Below, piece by piece: positions 6,112 through 13,412 of a stretch of 35,171 nucleotides of DNA (within the stretch, counting starts at the first letter, position 1; each line of letters starts with the position of its first letter). Below the pieces are notes generated by a model. That model saw nothing but the letters and a program-made list of their open reading frames with translations, searched no databases and was not told the origin of the DNA. The stretch lies in contig QRVH01000024.1 of the NCBI GenBank assembly GCA_003458705.1, forward strand, positions 1 through 35,171, in the 5' to 3' direction. Made by a program: the position numbers and the translations under genes. The stretch comes from Eubacterium sp. AF22-9. Its GTDB lineage: Bacteria > Bacillota > Clostridia > Lachnospirales > Lachnospiraceae.

Positions 6112-8223
6112 TTAATTTTCAACATTTCCCAGCTCTGCCCGAAACATCAGTCTTCTCGTTCCCCTGATATTCTCAAACTGGATTTCATATGTCTGTGTAA
6201 CCTTATCGACCTTAACAATCTCGCCAGTTCCAAATACCTTATGTCTGACTTTATCTCCAACCTCAAATACGGCCTTTGGCAGCATCTGCTCAGTCACACC
6301 TCTGATTAATACTCTGCTGTTGTTGATACAGTCAAGAAGATTAGTATCAATGTCACTTAAAAATGCTGATGGTCTTGCAGCGAAACGGCCATCTTTCTTT
6401 CTATAAGTGCTGAGGTAAAGCATATTCTTCGCCCTTGTCATCGCAACATACAATAATCTTCTTTCCTCTTCATATTCGTCTTCATTACGAAGCCTGCTGC
6501 TTGGAAACTGTCCTTCAACGAGTCCTGGTACAAATACTGTATCAAACTCAAGCCCTTTTGCTGTATGAATTGTCATTACTTTTACAACATTATACTCTCC
6601 GTCCTCATCTTGCGCTGAAAATAATGCAAAATGGCTTAACAGATCAGCCAGCTCAACCTTTTCCTGATTATCTTCCTCCAATGCCGTAATAGTCCTGATA
6701 AGCTCTGACACATTATCAAGTCTGGTCTGGTCGATATCCTGCTCCAATGCCTGACGATATCCCATATCAAGACATTTGTTTACTATATCAGTACAGGTAT
6801 AAGCAACATATGTATCATGCAATTCACTGATTGCATTGTAATATTCTATCACATGTTTCTGTGTTATATCGCCATTTTCAATCTGCTTTCCAAGTGCCTT
6901 GAAAAGACTGCAGTTGTTCTGTGCCGCTGCATTTTTAAGCTTCTCAACAGACTTCTTACCAAAGCCCCTTCTCGGTCTGGATATAGTATACATCAAATCC
7001 ATGTCCGTAAGACTGTACACCATTCTCATGTATGAAAGCACCGTTCTTATCTCTTCGCTTTCATAGAATTTTGCACCGCTTAGTATCTTGTAAGGAACTT
7101 TTCTTTTTATAAATGCTTCCTCTAACGACCTTGTCTGTGAAGCAGCCCGCACCAATATAGTATGGTCGCTGTACTTCATATTCTTAGCGACATTATCAAG
7201 AATAGTATCAGCTATCCACAAAGACTCATTCTTCTCGGTGTCAGGTGCATTAAATACCGGCTTATGGCCATCTGGTCTGTTAGAAATCATCTGCTTTTCA
7301 AGCCTGTTCTGATTAGCAGATATAAGTGACTTAGCCACATTTACAATCTGAGGAGTACTCCTGAAATTCTCAGTAAGTGAATAATCCTGCACATTTTCAT
7401 GTGTTTTGTCAAAATTAATCATGTATTCAGGGTCAGAACCGCGCCATGTATATATATTCTGGTCGTCATCACCTACCACGAACAGATTCTGATACAATCC
7501 ACTTAGAATGTGAAGCAGCATGTCCTGTTTCATATTGACATCCTGATACTCGTCGCACAGTACATACTGGCACTTTTCCTGCCAGCGAATCCGCACATCT
7601 TCATTCCTGTTTAAAATATATAAAGTGAAATTAATAAGGTCTTCAAAGTCCAGAGCATAATTGTCACACTGTCTCTTAAGATAATTATAGAAAACCTTTT
7701 TATCCACATTTTTCTCGCTGGAAGCCCTTCTTTTAAGCTCTGTCTTATCAACGCCTGCCATAAGCTCAACATAGGACATATCCTGCTTGGTTATGTCTAT
7801 ATCACTCATTATCTTCTTCGCAGTATTGTCCTTGAGCGATATTCCCATATCATCTGCCACGTCCTTTATCATCTCCAGCTCTGCCTTCTTATCAAGAATC
7901 GTGAATGTCTTGGGAAATGTCAGCCTGTGAATCTCCTCTTTAAGAAACATGTTACAATATCCGTGAAATGTTCCCGTAAAACAGTTGGCGTTATCACCAA
8001 CAATATTCCTTAATCTGTGCTTCATCTGCGAAGCCGCCTTGTTTGTAAATGTAAGCGCCACAATAGATGATGGCTCAACAAACAGTTCTGTTATGAGATA
8101 TGCTATTCTATATGTAAGTACAAATGTTTTTCCCGAACCTGGAACTGACGCAACCCTTATGTTGCCTTCTGTCTGTGTTATTGCCTCTGTCTGTTCCTTC
8201 GTTGCTCTTTCTGGTATGTTCAT
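6112..8223 (-). CDS. UvrD/PcrA-type superfamily 1 DNA helicase
   Basis: A 703-residue 3'-5' helicase acting in DNA repair and replication restart. The N-terminal Q motif (TKEQTEAI) is followed by Walker A ASVPGSGKT (residues 25-33), motif II LCDEYQDVN, motif III VGDDDQNIYTWRGSDP, motif IV LTENFRST, motif V MTIHTAKGLEFDTVF, and motif VI RLLYVAMTRAK. The C-terminus GDKVRHKVFGTGEIVKVDK is the Tudor-like domain that PcrA/UvrD use to contact RNA polymerase. The length is near the PcrA norm of 720-750. AAAGAGGACT precedes the ATG. The small gene at 8246-8464 lies 22 nt upstream in the same direction and is probably co-transcribed. It is not a complete RecB or AddA, which are far longer. Confidence 0.93.
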   Translation of the reverse strand: MNIPERATKEQTEAITQTEGNIRVASVPGSGKTFVLTYRIAYLITELFVEPSSIVALTFTNKAASQMKHRLRNIVGDNANCFTGTFHGYCNMFLKEEIHRLTFPKTFTILDKKAELEMIKDVADDMGISLKDNTAKKIMSDIDITKQDMSYVELMAGVDKTELKRRASSEKNVDKKVFYNYLKRQCDNYALDFEDLINFTLYILNRNEDVRIRWQEKCQYVLCDEYQDVNMKQDMLLHILSGLYQNLFVVGDDDQNIYTWRGSDPEYMINFDKTHENVQDYSLTENFRSTPQIVNVAKSLISANQNRLEKQMISNRPDGHKPVFNAPDTEKNESLWIADTILDNVAKNMKYSDHTILVRAASQTRSLEEAFIKRKVPYKILSGAKFYESEEIRTVLSYMRMVYSLTDMDLMYTISRPRRGFGKKSVEKLKNAAAQNNCSLFKALGKQIENGDITQKHVIEYYNAISELHDTYVAYTCTDIVNKCLDMGYRQALEQDIDQTRLDNVSELIRTITALEEDNQEKVELADLLSHFALFSAQDEDGEYNVVKVMTIHTAKGLEFDTVFVPGLVEGQFPSSRLRNEDEYEEERRLLYVAMTRAKNMLYLSTYRKKDGRFAARPSAFLSDIDTNLLDCINNSRVLIRGVTEQMLPKAVFEVGDKVRHKVFGTGEIVKVDKVTQTYEIQFENIRGTRRLMFRAELGNVEN

Positions 8224-8245
8224 AGTCCTCTTTACCTATAAATAT

Positions 8246-8464
8246 TTAGTATACCTTTGGTATCTCTCCATCAATTCCATACATTTGTTTAAATGTATCT
8301 ATATCCCCAGTCTGCTTAATCAGCATTATCTCCTCTATCTTACCGGTATGGATATCCTGAAATCCCGCGACCTGCTCCCCTGTGCATATGCTTGTTTTCA
8401 GTACCGGTTTCTTGTTCATTTTATCATAGGATTGTGTGTGTTTCTTTTTAAATATGCTCATCAT
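8246..8464 (-). CDS. Small hypothetical protein upstream of the helicase
   Basis: A 72-residue protein starting ATGATG behind TTTGGAG. The N-terminus is basic (FKKKHTQSYDKMNKKP) and the rest contains CTGEQVAGFQDIHTGKIEEI, a short beta-rich pattern, and a C-terminal DGEIPKVY. There are no membrane segments. It is 22 nt from the helicase start and so is likely in one transcript with it. I do not recognise the family. Confidence 0.6.
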   Translation of the reverse strand: MMSIFKKKHTQSYDKMNKKPVLKTSICTGEQVAGFQDIHTGKIEEIMLIKQTGDIDTFKQMYGIDGEIPKVY

Positions 8465-8498
8465 TTATAACTCCAAAGTCTGCCTGCTTGTATATATG

Positions 8499-8598
8499 GT
8501 GGTCACTCTGATGTTAAAAGTGACCACTTGTGACCACCTAGTGAACACTTAATCATAAAAGTGACCACATACTAGTCACTCTGATGTTAAAAGTAATT
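8499..8598. repeat. Cluster of GTGACCAC octamers in direct and inverted orientation
   Basis: The octamer occurs as GTGGTCAC at 8499 and as GTGACCAC at 8520, 8530 and 8561, with a degenerate GTGAACAC at 8541. The first two form a 9-bp stem-loop (GTGGTCACT/AGTGACCAC). A 20-nt unit GTCACTCTGATGTTAAAAGT occurs at 8502 and again at 8575. The cluster fills the gap upstream of the helicase operon and could be a multi-site operator or a small mobile-repeat remnant. Confidence 0.8.
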
Positions 8599-8608
8599 AC
8601 TAATTTTT

Positions 8609-8720
8609 CTATTTTTTTGTTTTATAAAGAGTATTATTTCTTTCTCCTACTTTTTCTATCAAACCTGCTTTCATCATTTTATCTATTAGCTTTCTTGCTC
8701 CAGTTCTGGATTTATAATCA
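8609..8720 (-). pseudogene. 3' remnant of a gene ending in a winged-helix-like domain
   Basis: Directly after the nitroreductase stop, about 36 codons read DYKSRTGARKLIDKMMKAGL then IEKVGERNNTLYKTKK and a stop. This is the pattern of a C-terminal winged helix-turn-helix as found in Fic-type or AlbA/AAA_4 proteins. No start or upstream part exists, so this is the tail of a gene whose front was replaced by the nitroreductase gene. The exact parent family is uncertain. Confidence 0.5.
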
Positions 8721-9266
8721 TTATATAAATTTTGCAACAACCTCAAGCTCTTTTCTCTTAGGTCTTTCAGGTGGCTCCTGTCCCCTGTAGCCGACAGCAA
8801 TAACAGACACAACATTTTCACTGTCTGGAATATTAAGCAATTCTCTTAACGCCTCACCATCTCTAATGCCCATTACCAGAGTATCAAGCCCCAGTTCAGC
8901 AGCTTTAAGAAGCAGATTATCATTCTGCAGACCAAGGTCATAATAGCCCCAGCCGTCACCAGCCTCATTAACCGGACTGCCTGTATTCTTATCAAAGCCG
9001 ACCATTCCCTTTACAAATGTTGTAACTATATATGCGCCTGCTCCTTCCGAATTAGCCTGATTAAATTCCGGAAGACATTTTTCTCTAAGTTCTTTCACCG
9101 CATTTTCAGATAATACACAGTAATATCTTGATGTCTGCAGATTCTTCCATGAAGGTGCATATGACGCAGCCTTAATAAGTTCCTCAAGCTGTTCCTTAGT
9201 AACCTTTCTCTCTGGATTATAATTTCTTATGCTTCTTCTTTTCTCCATTACTGCCTGTAATTCCAT
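8721..9266 (-). CDS. Nitroreductase-family FMN oxidoreductase
   Basis: A 181-residue nitroreductase-fold protein. FMN-phosphate binding is by EKRRSIRNYNPE (residues 8-19); LIKAASYAPSWKNLQTSRYY (~31-50) is the conserved second segment. The dimer helix region reads YYDLGLQNDNLLLKAAELGL (~107-126), and the C-terminal part VIAVGYRGQEPPERPKRK is the typical family tail. It is only distantly similar to the other nitroreductase at 4665-5177, so they are not a recent duplication. AAAGAGGTATACAT precedes the ATG. It lies 85 nt downstream of the YgjP-like gene. Its own 3' end abuts a gene remnant. Confidence 0.88.
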   Translation of the reverse strand: MELQAVMEKRRSIRNYNPERKVTKEQLEELIKAASYAPSWKNLQTSRYYCVLSENAVKELREKCLPEFNQANSEGAGAYIVTTFVKGMVGFDKNTGSPVNEAGDGWGYYDLGLQNDNLLLKAAELGLDTLVMGIRDGEALRELLNIPDSENVVSVIAVGYRGQEPPERPKRKELEVVAKFI

Positions 9267-9351
9267 ATGTATACCTCTTTTCTCTGATTATAGTTACCAA
9301 TGTTTCCGCTCAATCTACACATCATTATCTGCTTATCATAAAATGCCTCCT

Positions 9352-9888
9352 CTAAGTAAGTTCATAATCCTTTAACTGCTTTCTGTATGTTCTATACTCT
9401 GGGCAGTATTTTTCAACCTCCTCCCAGAACTCTGCCGAATGATTCATATGCCTTCTGTGCGAAAGCTCATGCACGATTACATAATCCATCAGCTCCTGCG
9501 GCATATAATACAACTGGTAGTTGAAATTCACATTGCCTTTAGAACTACAGCTTCCCCACCTTGTTTTCTGGTTACGGATAGTTATTCTTCCAACGCTCAC
9601 ATTCATTATATCACAGTAATACTGTACTCTCTTTTCAAATGTATCCTTTATATTATCAAGTTCCTGATTCGACAGACATTCAATACCCGGCGCACCTGTA
9701 CCGTGTCTGTTATCTGATTTCTGTCTGACAAAATCCAGTTTCTTCCTGATCCATTCATCATGTTCTTCTATAAATCGGTTAATCGCTGCTGATGACATTC
9801 GCAATGGAGTTCTTACTATCACTTTCCCATCTGCGTGAACCTCTATTCCTATTGTTCTTCTTCTGGATTTTATTACCTGTATGTTCAT
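9352..9888 (-). CDS. YgjP/SprT-like zinc metallohydrolase (DUF45, M48-like)
   Basis: A 178-residue protein whose active site is the zinc-binding VIVHELSHRRHMNHSAEFW (~142-160) with HELSH and a third His in NHSAEFW. Upstream is the diagnostic TRWGSCSSKGNVNFNYQL strand pair (~109-126). The N-terminus IQVIKSRRRTIGIEVHADGK is the usual YgjP start. Members are metal-dependent hydrolases or proteases, and the Escherichia coli member has been reported to hydrolyse UTP. The length fits a slightly short family member. It follows the 70-residue gene at 9909-10121 by 20 nt in an apparent operon with the YbaK-type gene. Confidence 0.88.
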   Translation of the reverse strand: MNIQVIKSRRRTIGIEVHADGKVIVRTPLRMSSAAINRFIEEHDEWIRKKLDFVRQKSDNRHGTGAPGIECLSNQELDNIKDTFEKRVQYYCDIMNVSVGRITIRNQKTRWGSCSSKGNVNFNYQLYYMPQELMDYVIVHELSHRRHMNHSAEFWEEVEKYCPEYRTYRKQLKDYELT

Positions 9889-9908
9889 GATTCTACCTTG
9901 TAAATGCT

Positions 9909-10121
9909 TTATCTTCCCACAACCTTCTTAAGATATTCATTTTTCAGCTTATTCTGCTCTTCAAGCCTCTTATTTTCATCTTTTAAATGCTGTATATATT
10001 CCCGTGTCAGTTTAACACCTCCACGAACCGCTATGTCTTCATGCTTTTCCATCTCATCAAGCCACTGGAATAATGACTTTTCCCTGATTTCGTTATATGT
10101 GTTATCTTCTCTGTTAAACAT
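9909..10121 (-). CDS. Small coiled-coil protein
   Basis: A 70-residue protein beginning MFNREDNTYNEIREKSLFQW. The start is fixed by a perfect AAGGAGGCGG four bases before the ATG and by an overlap with the YbaK-type stop codon at 10114. The C-terminal half (HLKDENKRLEEQNKLKNEYL) is a strongly charged coiled coil. It is probably translationally coupled to the upstream gene. Function unknown. Confidence 0.75.
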   Translation of the reverse strand: MFNREDNTYNEIREKSLFQWLDEMEKHEDIAVRGGVKLTREYIQHLKDENKRLEEQNKLKNEYLKKVVGR

Positions 10122-10590
10122 TTTCCGCCTCCTTGCACACATCAACCCAGCCCTTAGCCTGTGAAGCGTCTTCTAACTCAGCAATTGTAAGTTTCACCGC
10201 AGAATGGTCGTCACCTGCTGCCGGATACACAATATCGAACTGTTTAAGGCTTTCATCAAGATATACATCAATGCCCTCATTAATGCCAAATGGACAGACT
10301 CCACCGGGAGCGTGTCCGATTATATTCTCAACCTCTTCAAATGGTATCATCTTTGCTTTTACATGAAATGTGTCTTTATATTTTCTGTTATCTATCTTCG
10401 CAGTTCCTTCTGTGATTATCAATACTGCCTTGTCGCCCTGAAGAAAAGACATTGTCTTGGCTATCCTTCCTGGCTCGACTCCAAGTGCCTCCGCTGCCAT
10501 TGCAACCGTGGCTGTTGATTCACCAAGCTGTATTACATGCTCTCTGTATCCTGCTTTCTCCAGATATCCAAGTGCTTTTTCTAATGACAT
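10114..10590 (-). CDS. YbaK/ProX-type aminoacyl-tRNA deacylase
   Basis: A 158-residue YbaK-fold protein, a family that hydrolyses mischarged aminoacyl-tRNA such as Cys-tRNA(Pro) or Ala-tRNA(Pro). Recognisable segments are AEALGVEPGRIAKTMSF (~29-45), KAVLIITEGTAKIDNRK with the catalytic-region lysine, IGHAPGGVCPFGI (~92-104), and YPAAGDDHSAVKLTIAEL (~122-139). The ATG at 10590 is preferred over the one at 10614 because the conserved fold starts at MSLEKALGYLEKAG and a purine-rich site precedes it. It heads an operon with the small coiled-coil gene and the YgjP-like gene. Confidence 0.88.
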   Translation of the reverse strand: MSLEKALGYLEKAGYREHVIQLGESTATVAMAAEALGVEPGRIAKTMSFLQGDKAVLIITEGTAKIDNRKYKDTFHVKAKMIPFEEVENIIGHAPGGVCPFGINEGIDVYLDESLKQFDIVYPAAGDDHSAVKLTIAELEDASQAKGWVDVCKEAENV

Positions 10591-10705
10591 ATAAACCCTG
10601 CCTTCTTTCCACATATTTTTAAACAGTTTCTATAATACCACACACGCGGCTTCCAATGGCATATATTCTTAAAATTTCATATTTAGCAATTGCTGATTAA
10701 ATAAA

Positions 10706-10739
10706 AATCCCGCGACAGTCATACAACCGTCACGGGATT
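10706..10739. terminator. Intrinsic terminator hairpin
   Basis: AATCCCG-C-GAC pairs with GTC-A-CGGGATT around a short loop. It lies between the YbaK operon start and the small basic gene and is flanked by A/T runs on both sides. It most plausibly ends the hsp20/small-gene transcript coming from the right. Confidence 0.75.
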
Positions 10740-10747
10740 AAAATCAT

Positions 10748-10870
10748 TTATTCATATGTGTGTTTCTTATGCTTACCAAAAGCTGCCTGTTCCTCGACAC
10801 TGTGGTCTGCAACATTCATCTTCTGATGTACTTTCTTTTTCTTTAATGGATGCTTTGGATTCTTATCCAT
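10748..10870 (-). CDS. 40-residue highly basic protein
   Basis: An ORF too short for most gene finders: MDKNPKHPLKKKKVHQKMNV then ADHSVEEQAAFGKHKKHTYE, with 10 Lys and several His. AAAGGGAGCG lies 7 nt before the ATG, and the terminator at 10706-10739 lies just downstream, which supports a real gene. It is 42 nt downstream of hsp20 and likely in its transcript, so it may be heat-induced. Function unknown; nucleic acid binding is a guess from its charge. Confidence 0.65.
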   Translation of the reverse strand: MDKNPKHPLKKKKVHQKMNVADHSVEEQAAFGKHKKHTYE

Positions 10871-10912
10871 AACAATCGCTCCCTTTCTAATTCAATAATA
10901 AATGATTAGTCA

Positions 10913-11352
10913 TTAGCCTTCAATAGCAATGTACTTCTTATTCTCAACTGCTTTAGCTTCTTTCTTAGGAACTGAAAGTCTTAAGATACCATCTTCATAC
11001 TTAGCCTTGATATCTTCCTGTGTGACACCTTCACCTACATAGAAGCTACGGCTCATAGCACCAGCATATCTTCCTTACGGATGTATTTACCTTTCTTATC
11101 CTTTTCATCCTTATCAAGTCCCTTAGCAGCACTTATTGTAAGGTAACCGTTATCAAGCTGTGCATTAATTTCATCCTTCTTAAATCCTGGAAGATCAATA
11201 TCAACTTCATAACCTGTATCAGTTTCCTTAACATCAGTCTTCATTACATTATTTGCATGCTTACCATATAAAGCCTTGTCAACTTCAGGAAATCCGAAGT
11301 CCATCCAATCATCATTAAATAAATTCTCTCCAAAAATACTAGGCATCAACAT
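10913..11352 (-). pseudogene. hsp20: Hsp20 small heat-shock protein, one frameshift
   Basis: The alpha-crystallin domain chaperone reads MLMPSIFGENLFNDDWMDF..., then VKETDTGYEVDIDLPGFKKD and GKYIRKE, where the frame breaks near 11071. In the next frame it continues RYAGAMSRSFYVGEGVTQED and ends GILRLSVPKKE...IAIEG at 10913. Restoring one T in the + strand TTCC run gives a normal 146-residue Hsp20 with the conserved ...RSF and GxLxLxxPK motifs. Such proteins hold unfolded proteins in large oligomers. AAAGGAGGAATGACTT precedes the ATG and a CIRCE-controlled promoter lies ~180 nt upstream. The complete downstream half makes a sequencing error likely. Confidence 0.88.
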
Positions 11353-11480
11353 AAGTCATTCCTCCTTTAACATATATCATTATCTTGTTACCTTGTTTCT
11401 TTGGAACCGGGATGTTTCAGTAACCTCTTGAGGTACTTTCCTTTACTTTCGTACCTCTTTTGGTTCCCTTCCTTTGTTCT
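11353..11480 (-). promoter_or_regulatory. Structured 5' leader of hsp20
   Basis: Within the leader, GGAACC (11403 onward) can pair with GGTTCC near 11462, and inside that arm GAGGTAC (about 11439) pairs perfectly with GTACCTC (about 11450). A nested, partly alternative structure is thus possible. Small heat-shock genes often carry RNA thermometers, but here the folded part lies upstream of the ribosome binding site (11357-11366) and direct occlusion is not evident. Confidence 0.4.
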
Positions 11481-11534
11481 TTGGCTATGTTATATACCTT
11501 TTTATTCTTGGCTATGTTATATACCTTTTTATTA
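11481..11534. repeat. 27-bp tandem duplication of the hsp20 -10 region
   Basis: TTGGCTATGTTATATACC plus TTTTTATT(C/A) occurs at 11481-11507 and again at 11508-11534. The right copy supplies the -10 element (coding-strand TATAAC); the left copy duplicates it 27 bp downstream. Confidence 0.92.
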
Positions 11535-11544
11535 GCACTGTCAA
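11516..11544 (-). promoter_or_regulatory. Sigma-A promoter of hsp20
   Basis: On the minus strand, TTGACA (11544-11539) and TATAAC (11521-11516) are separated by exactly 17 bp. The -35 element sits inside the CIRCE operator, so HrcA bound there would block RNA polymerase. Confidence 0.85.
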
Positions 11545-11558
11545 GGGGTGAGTGCTAA
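11532..11558. promoter_or_regulatory. CIRCE element (HrcA operator)
   Basis: TTAGCACTG-N9-GAGTGCTAA matches the CIRCE consensus TTAGCACTC-N9-GAGTGCTAA with one mismatch in the left arm. CIRCE is bound by the heat-shock repressor HrcA; it is more often found before groESL and dnaK than before hsp20. Confidence 0.92.
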
Positions 11559-11578
11559 TTTTTTATTTTCCAATTATA

Positions 11579-11618
11579 AAATCCCGCAACCCCAGTATTT
11601 ACATGGGATTGCGGAATT
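11579..11618. terminator. Intrinsic terminator hairpin downstream of the arginase-family gene
   Basis: AATCCCGCAACCCCA pairs with TGGGATTGCGGAATT with two imperfect pairs and is flanked by A/T-rich runs. It ends the long lipid operon transcript before the hsp20 promoter. Confidence 0.8.
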
Positions 11619-11627
11619 ATAAAATAT

Positions 11628-12401
11628 TTATAAACTATATTTTTTCAGTCGTTTCAAAAGAAAATTATATAATTCTTTATTAAGTTCTCCGTTCTTTTCC
11701 TCATCTTCCATATATTCAGGAAGCGGCATATTTGTATCACATTCTCCACATATATCAATACCTAAAACCTTCTGGTTTCTTATAATTATCCCAAGTATAT
11801 GCTCTAATGTCCCAAGCTTCATATGTCCCTGACTCCAATTGGTTTCACTTATGCTTTCATCAAGAACATCCTTATCAATAGATATGTATACAGGAACTGA
11901 TAAATCAATCTGGTTTGTTTTAGATTCCATTGCTTCGGCTCTTATCTCCTGTGCTGAATATGTTATAAGTTTATTACTTCTTAACCCAATCGCATTAATA
12001 TCTTTCTTCTCTGGTCCCACCAGAATAAGCTGGCAAATATACGGATTGTCTTTAATCACCTTTCCTGCCCAGTCTCCGCAACTTGTTAATCCTTCAATCA
12101 TAGGTTTTTGCATATCGGTATGGTGATCAAATACAACTAAAGAAAACGGTTCCTTAATTCTGTCAGTCATTATCTTAGTAACATAATGGTAGTTACCCGA
12201 ATCAATAAAATGTATTCCATGAATTCCAACAGAATCAACTCTTTCACCTATCTGTTTTTCAGCTTCGTCTGATACATACATATCACATCCTGTAATATCA
12301 GTGCAGTCTATCCATGTAAGTGATGTTTTTTCCTTAGCAAATTCATCATCATATACACCTGTGAAATCAAGAATAAAATTGTTGTTTTTCTCTCTTTGCA
12401 T
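11628..12401 (-). CDS. Arginase-family (ureohydrolase) protein
   Basis: A 257-residue protein with the metal-binding motifs of the arginase/agmatinase/formiminoglutamase fold: SGNYHYVT (His72), VVFDHHTDMQKP (Asp92, His94, Asp96), and VYISIDKDVLDES (paired aspartates ~174-178), then VLGIDICGE near the C-terminus. Members use two Mn ions to hydrolyse a guanidine-type C-N bond. The substrate cannot be read; the N-terminal third is divergent and shorter than in true arginases (~300). GAGGTGATTGAATA precedes the ATG, and the gene follows plsX by ~22 nt, so it may be the last gene of the lipid operon, although its link to lipids is unclear. Confidence 0.82.
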   Translation of the reverse strand: MQREKNNNFILDFTGVYDDEFAKEKTSLTWIDCTDITGCDMYVSDEAEKQIGERVDSVGIHGIHFIDSGNYHYVTKIMTDRIKEPFSLVVFDHHTDMQKPMIEGLTSCGDWAGKVIKDNPYICQLILVGPEKKDINAIGLRSNKLITYSAQEIRAEAMESKTNQIDLSVPVYISIDKDVLDESISETNWSQGHMKLGTLEHILGIIIRNQKVLGIDICGECDTNMPLPEYMEDEEKNGELNKELYNFLLKRLKKYSL

Positions 12402-12423
12402 TATTCAATCACCTCAATGGATG

Positions 12424-13412
12424 TTACTTTTTCTCAAATTCCTCGCTTATCTTCTCCACAAGATTATTCTTTGCAAGTCCATAAGCAATCTTAACTGTAT
12501 TATACACTGTTTTGTCCGTTGCTGCTCCATGTCCCTTAACAACCGGCTTCTTAACGCTAGAAGAATTGCTCCGCCTTCATTGTTGTAATCAAACTTTGGC
12601 TCAAGTCTGCCAATAAATGCCTCTAGCTGTGCCTTTTGGGTATCAGATGCACCTGCTGCTGCCCTTCTTATATCATCAAACACAACCTTTGCTGTTCCCT
12701 CGATTGATTTAAGAAGCACATTCCCTGCAAATCCATCACATACAACAACATCTGCGTTGCCGTCTAACACTTCTTTGCCTTCAATATTACCTGTGAAATT
12801 AAAACCACATTTTTCTAAAAGCTCATGAGCTTCCTTAATAACATCACTTCCCTTTCCAGCTTCAATGCCATTAGAAAGTGTTGCAACTGTCGGATTCTCA
12901 ATTCCGAGTGTCTTCATGTAAGCTACACCGAGTCTTGCAAAATCGACAAAACGGTCTGCCTTGCAGTCAATATTGGCACCGCAGTCAACTATACAGAATG
13001 GCTTGTCATTACGGCCATTAAGAACTACTGAAAGTGCCGGTCTTGTCGCATTTAACTTGCCAAGTATAAGGATAGAACTTATAAGCACAACTCCTGTTGC
13101 ACCACATGTCACGAATCCACCGATATCCTCATTCATGCGGCACATTTTAAGTCCCTTGATTAAGGACGAATCAGTCTTATCGTGGTAAGCGTCAACCGGG
13201 TCATCATAATTAGTTATCTCCTGTGTGCAGTCCACTATCTCAAGCTGCGATTCATCATAAGTTACATTGGCAAGGAAATCCTCCAGCTCGGCCTTCCTTC
13301 CCATCAGATATACATACAAATCTTTATTCTCACTGATTGCCCTGATTGCACCCAAAACAAGCTCTGTCTGCGGCTTGTCAGCACCAAGCAAATCTACAAC
13401 TATCTTTATCAA
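12424..13412 (-). CDS. plsX: PlsX-like acyl-ACP:phosphate acyltransferase, one 3' frameshift
   Basis: PlsX converts acyl-ACP to acyl-phosphate, the donor for the first acylation in phospholipid synthesis. Conserved segments are IVVDLLGAD (PlsX VDAMGGD), DDPVDAYHDKTDSSLIKGL, FVTCGATGVVL (usually SAGNTGALL), FCIVDCGANIDCKADRF, NIEGKEVLDGNADVVVCDGF and GNVLLKSIEGTAK. The start is TTG at 13412, set by AAGGAGGA 8 nt upstream, and overlaps the flavoprotein stop by 4 nt. Near 12556 one G of the coding strand is missing: after GGAILL the frame should read GVKKPVVKGHGAATDK and end FEKK at 12424 (329 residues). The substitutions in VDAMGGD and AGNTG make it a divergent PlsX. Confidence 0.85.
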
